A stretch of 64,000 nt of DNA from positions 10,504,108 through 10,568,107 of the forward strand of contig NC_060886.1 in assembly GCF_014805685.1 (NCBI RefSeq). Reading direction: 5' to 3'. Numbering within the stretch: the stretch's first letter is position 1; each line of letters opens with the position of its first letter. Shown piece after piece: positions 59,692 through 64,000 of this stretch. The position numbers were made by a program, and so were the translations under genes. The stretch is from Silurus meridionalis (lineage: Eukaryota; Chordata; Actinopteri; Siluriformes; Siluridae). Below the pieces are notes generated by a model. That model was given only the letters and a program-made list of their open reading frames with translations. It ran no database searches and was not told the origin of the DNA.

Positions 59692-61197
59692 ACGTCTCTA
59701 GGTTACGTATGTAACCCTGGTTCCCAGAGGGAACGAGACGCTGTGTCAACAACGCTTTAGGAACGCTTCCACGTGTCTATGTTCTGAATCACATGTGTAA
59801 TCTATCCAATGGAACGGCCAGGAAGCTATAAAAAGCACATGCAGTAGAGACGGCGCTAGCCTCTGCAAGGGAAGGTAGCGCTGCAGGGATGCAGGGAGTG
59901 TGGCCTGGAGAAGCAGCGTCTCATTCCCTTGGGGAACATAACCTAGAGATGTTCCCCACCTTCAGGAACTTGGACTCCATCAACAACTCGCAACACGTCA
60001 CAGATCCCCCTGTTGGTTGATGTGGGAGACCACAGTTGTGTTGTCCAAATGGATCAGTACATGGTGGCCTCAGGTCTGAGAGAAAATGCTTCATAGCCAG
60101 AAGCACGGCCAGCATGACTTTGATTGTGCAGAAGGGTTGCCCTTCCAGGAGAACCCTTCCAGGAGAACCTCTGTCTATGAGCCACCACCGGAGGGGTCTC
60201 ATGTGCAGGAGGCCAAGTGTTACAATGTTGGACGTGGCTGCCATTAGACCCAGTAGTCATTAAAACTACTGGCCTGAGAATATGAGGATAGACTCGACCC
60301 GAGCAGGATGTGCTTGCATAACGTTTGAATCCCACACTACGAATAGATAGGTACTTCTCTGTGCTGGAGAAAGTACACTTTTCCAGTCTTAACCCCAGTT
60401 CCTTAATGTGGGTGAGAATGACATATCGATGCTGGACCACCAAATGCTCTGATTGATAATATCAACCAATTGTCGATATATCGTGACAGGCCAGTCCTCA
60501 GACATGATTTAAGACCTGTTTGAAGGTGAGCATCCTGAACCTGAGTCTCAATAAAAAGCGGTTCAGCTGACGCAGATCCAAAATGGGAACCATGAAGTAT
60601 CGGCTGTAGAACCCGGGCTCTCTGTCTAGGGGAGGGACCACCTCGATGGCCCCTTCCCTAAGAGAGTGTGTACTTCCTGTTTCATTGACCTTAACCTGCT
60701 CGTGTCCCACTAGCGTGGGACACACCCCGTTGAACCAGGGGGAGAAGACCCAAACTGAATCGAGTTGCCTCTCTCTACAGTGCCCAGAACTTATTGAGAC
60801 AGGTCTGGCAGGCGGTTTCAGGCTGCCAGATTGTCTCTTAAGGGAATCAGTCTCTTGAGACTTACCTCTGGTGTGCCTAGAGTCTTTGGGGCAGTGCCCT
60901 GAGGCTGCTCTAGGGGCCTCCTGGGAGGCGGCGAGCCTCCCAAATCCGCTACCTTCCAGGGCGGAAGTTGAGGTAGGCACTCGCTAGAGATCTCTGTGCC
61001 CTGAAACACCATATTAGGGTTAGCGAGCCGAAACAGACACACCTAAGCACTTCCTAAACAAAAAAGAAGCTAGTGCCGTCTTCACCGCATGTCCTTTTTA
61101 ATAGCGTCCTGGTCTAGCGCTGTTCTGTTGGAGAGATTACACACTTGATTCAGAGCGTGGACACTCGGAAGCGTTCCCAAAGAGTTGTTGACGGAGC
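59692..61197 (-). mobile_element. Internally deleted DIRS-type tyrosine-recombinase retrotransposon
   Basis: On the minus strand the 60980-60498 frame carries the DIRS reverse-transcriptase entry: LREGAIEVVPPLDREPGFYS, RYFMVPILDLRQLNRF and RMLTFKQVLNHV. The eight or so residues normally between VP and the ILDLR motif are missing. After a large deletion the RNase H side appears: VILTHIKELGLRLEKCTFSS (60443-60054), MAATSNIVTLGLLHMRPLRW and WL (60244 onward). No tyrosine recombinase is found. Inverted ends are present: 59745-59777 pairs with 61160-61192 at 29 of 33 positions. GGTTACGTATGTAACC at 59701-59716 is a terminal motif I associate with fish DIRS elements. Exact outer boundaries are estimates. 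Non-functional. Confidence 0.8.
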
Positions 61198-62383
61198 TCA
61201 AATACCTGAAGGGGAACTACAAATAAATGTTAATAGCATTGTGCATATTATGGTCATGTGACCTAATGATTAAGTGCGAATTGCTGAGCCACAAGTCTTA
61301 CAACAAGTGTGTATAACAAAAGACCAAGCAATCTTCTTGTATTAAAATTACATTTCTGTAATATGAAAATAATCTGTGTGATGAGCATTTATACATTGTG
61401 AAGGCACACATTTTTCTATGTATTTTCTGTCTATGCAGAAGATTTTGCATAAATTTCTTCTCATGACACCATTGTCTTTCTACTGCTAACTTTTCAGGTC
61501 TCCGAGTGCAAGTTGTGTTAACATTGTTCTTTTGCCTTGAATTACATGCTTATAAGGTTGCTGATCTCTGCTAAGTGAGATGTAGTTGCATGTGCATGTC
61601 TAATTTCATTTTACACAAGTACAGTACCAAATGTGGAGCACTTTCCCATTGTATAGTCTCTTCTATGTATAAAAATTTGCTAATGCCAAACTATTTAATC
61701 TTTCACCTCATGCTTCATGGGAACTGAATTTTATTTTAGTCATAAGATTAAAATACATTTATTAAAGTTTTGACCTGTTTTGAGCAGCAGCGGTTAATTA
61801 GTCATCACAATGACCTCGTAGGGCATCTGTTTTTTTCTGACAGGAAAAGGTGGTGAAAGAACCTCTCCATTGTGCTCTTGTCGAAATATCCAAACTCTCA
61901 AGTTATCCTGTTTACTGGATAGTGAATAATTTTAATTTTTGACATGGTTACAAGTATATTTAGCCTTTTTTCTGACTTAATTTCTTCCCAGGACTCTGTG
62001 CTCACAGCACGGCTGTAGTTATTTCTTTGACTTGTGGCTAGAGCACTGCACATGCTTTCAATCATCATACAAGCTAGATAGTCAAGGTTGAAGAATGATG
62101 TAGAAAAGCACTTGCAGAGGGGACAGCTGTCATGTTGGTCACTAATGTCCATGAGTAATGGCTCACGCCTGTTGAATGCTTAGTTGCGCTTATGTAATAA
62201 CATTTACTCTAGAGGTCTGAGTCAAAGGCACAAAAATTCACCTTTAATTTGAGGTATTATGCCTTAATCTTAGATCTGTGAGAAACATCAGCAAAAAAAA
62301 AAATCACAGATCAAATGAAAATAACTTTCAACATACCCACAATTGTTTGTTTGCATTAGCAATTGATAAGCTGCAATTGGCTC

Positions 62384-62385
<2 letters not shown>

Positions 62386-62418
<33 letters not shown>
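62386..62418. repeat. (GT)n microsatellite
   Basis: GT dinucleotides with a single TTT interruption. Confidence 0.95.
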
Positions 62419-62528
62419 CGTCCTATGAATTAGTTATATATTGTTTAATGTACTAATCAATGCCAGAATGATGGATTTACAGTTAGTTTGACCCCAGTGA
62501 AAGTATTGAGGACAAAGTGAGCTCTTGC

Positions 62529-62529
<1 letters not shown>

Positions 62530-62587
<58 letters not shown>
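62530..62587. repeat. (CA)n microsatellite
   Basis: About 28 uninterrupted CA units. Confidence 0.97.
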
Positions 62588-62589
<2 letters not shown>

Positions 62590-63104
62590 TCAAAGACAAA
62601 TGTTTGTGTCACAAACCTTTTTTCTTCTCAGCTTAGAGATGTAACAGCTGTAGTGTCTCTGTCTAAAAAGTACCAGTGATGCGTCCAGAAAAAAAATCAA
62701 TTTAGTAATCCTGTCTCTTACACAACCAGCACTGATTCGTGATGAAATGAAAGTGAGAAAGCATCCATTTGTGAAATGACAGCGACTAATAAATTACATC
62801 TATAGGTAATCAATCATTATTAATGTAATCCAGTGATTTGATTTATACACAGCGGGCTACTTGGTCCCATGTGACTGTGGGAATACTGCAGATTCACTAG
62901 CACGCATTATTCATCCAAACAAATGACAGTCAACTTAAAGGTGGTGGAGGAGCTAGCACAGCAGTCTTTAATAACGAAGCATTAGTGTACATCTGGAAAA
63001 GTGTCCATAGTTAATGATCATACCAGTCATGTTCTTCGATTTATTTACACTAATATTTTAATGCTCCTGTCTGGACAAGAGATCAACACAGGCATCTAAA
63101 TTTG

Positions 63105-63648
63105 GTCTCTCATAGAGAAAGCGTATGACAGGGTGCCAAGAGAGGAGTTGTGGTATTGTATAAGGAAGTCCGGTGTGTCAGAGAAGTATGTGAGGGTGGT
63201 GCAGGACATGTTTGAGGACAGTATGACAGCAGTGACAGCAGTGACATGTGTAGTAGGAACGACAGACTGGTTCAAGGTGGAGGTGGGACTGCATCAAGGA
63301 TTGGCTCTGAGCCCTTTCCTGTTCGCAGTGATGGACAGGTTGAAAGACGCGGTCTGGCAGAAGTCTCTCCATGGACTATGATGTTTGCGGATGATATTGT
63401 GATTTGTGGTGAGAGTAGGGAGCAGTTTAAGAAGAGCCTGGAAAGGCAGAGGTACGTGCTGGAGAGAAGGAGAATGAAAGTCAGTAGGAGTAAGACAGAG
63501 TACATGTGTGTGAATGTGAGGGAGGTGGTGAAGGTGGAGGAGTTTACGTACCTGGTGAAGGACAATGTGATTTGTAGAGGACAGAGTAGTATGAAGATAG
63601 ATGATCCACTGGGTGACCTCTAATGGGAGCAGCTAAAAGAAGAAGAAT
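63105..63648 (+). mobile_element. RTE-clade LINE fragment with catalytic motif, internally deleted
   Basis: The 63133-63381 frame, preceded by LIEKAYDRVPREELWYCIRK, encodes SGVSEKYVRVVQDMFEDSM and FKVEVGLHQGLALSPFLFAV. A 2-base shift near 63370 leads to WTMMFADDIVICGESREQFK (the FADD polymerase motif) and RRMKVSRSKTEYMCVN. After VEEFTYLV the sequence jumps straight to the 3' end (DDPLGDL-like, then GACCTCTAATGGGAGCAGC). The 5' half is missing. No clear direct repeat was found. Confidence 0.88.
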
Positions 63649-64000
63649 AAGATATCAGCATGTTAAAAAAGCTTGAGCCATCTGCCAAGTGAAGTCGTTG
63701 GTTAATAATCTAACAAACCATAGTTCTGAAATTTTTTTTTAAAAATGGTATGCAAATTATACAGTAAAAAAAAAATGAAAACGTAGCAATCACTATAAAA
63801 CTGTTACAGCATGAAACTGATTTTTAAATCCATGATATAATCTATTCCTTTTTTCCATTCAGTATGTTTTTAAATCAAAAATAAATTTTTCTTAAGTTTT
63901 AAGATGCATTAGCTAAGGTAATAGCAAAGCTTTAAATTCATAATTGCATCGGCTATTTATTTATGCTTGTTGTCATGGCAACAATCCAAAATGTACTTAA
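63649..64000. other. No recognised gene or repeat (intronic)
   Basis: AT-rich DNA with poly-A/T runs only. Confidence 0.4.

Overview
The window looks like AT-rich nuclear DNA of a teleost fish. The reasons are many decayed Tc1/mariner copies, hAT MITEs, RTE and DIRS retroelements, tRNA-derived SINEs, long microsatellites and one vertebrate gene start. The repeat mix resembles otophysan fish such as catfishes; that placement is an inference and is not tested.

Only one host protein-coding exon can be defended. Positions 31174-31264 (+) encode the N-terminus of the FHF-type protein FGF14, isoform 1B, ending in a splice donor. It sits at the 3' edge of a CpG-rich 5' region (about 30140-31173). 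Everything after 31264 is the beginning of a very long first intron; I see no second exon before the window ends. Everything before about 30 kb is intergenic or upstream DNA made mostly of transposon relics.

Layout. 0-5.5 kb: remnant of a large transposon protein followed by a DUF4806-like remnant, a TTF-type hAT fragment, a tRNA-Glu-derived SINE with target-site duplications (TSDs), and two generic fish repeats. 9.2-11 kb: a LINE tail split by a hAT element that itself carries a nested element. 12.5-12.7 kb: two adjacent AT-core palindromes. 15-19.8 kb: a Tc1 MITE, an RTE 3' fragment, SINEs and a complete but dead Tc1 element. 21-29.5 kb: a Tc1 fragment, two internally deleted RTE elements with TSDs, and SINEs. 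30-31.3 kb: fgf14 promoter and exon. 31.3-64 kb (intron): another RTE-partnered SINE with a perfect TSD, a four-level nested DNA transposon stack (41.6-43.5 kb), two more dead Tc1 elements, a deleted DIRS element with inverted ends, a last RTE fragment, and many microsatellites.

The most notable points are: (1) a SINE built from a tRNA-Glu head plus both ends of the local RTE LINE, the same design as the mammalian Bov-tA/BovB pair; (2) a frame break separating fgf14 exon 1B from a conserved upstream stretch that is coding in mammals; (3) the four-level nested transposon stack; (4) the paired AT palindromes. I found no evidence for a new catalytic system in the window.
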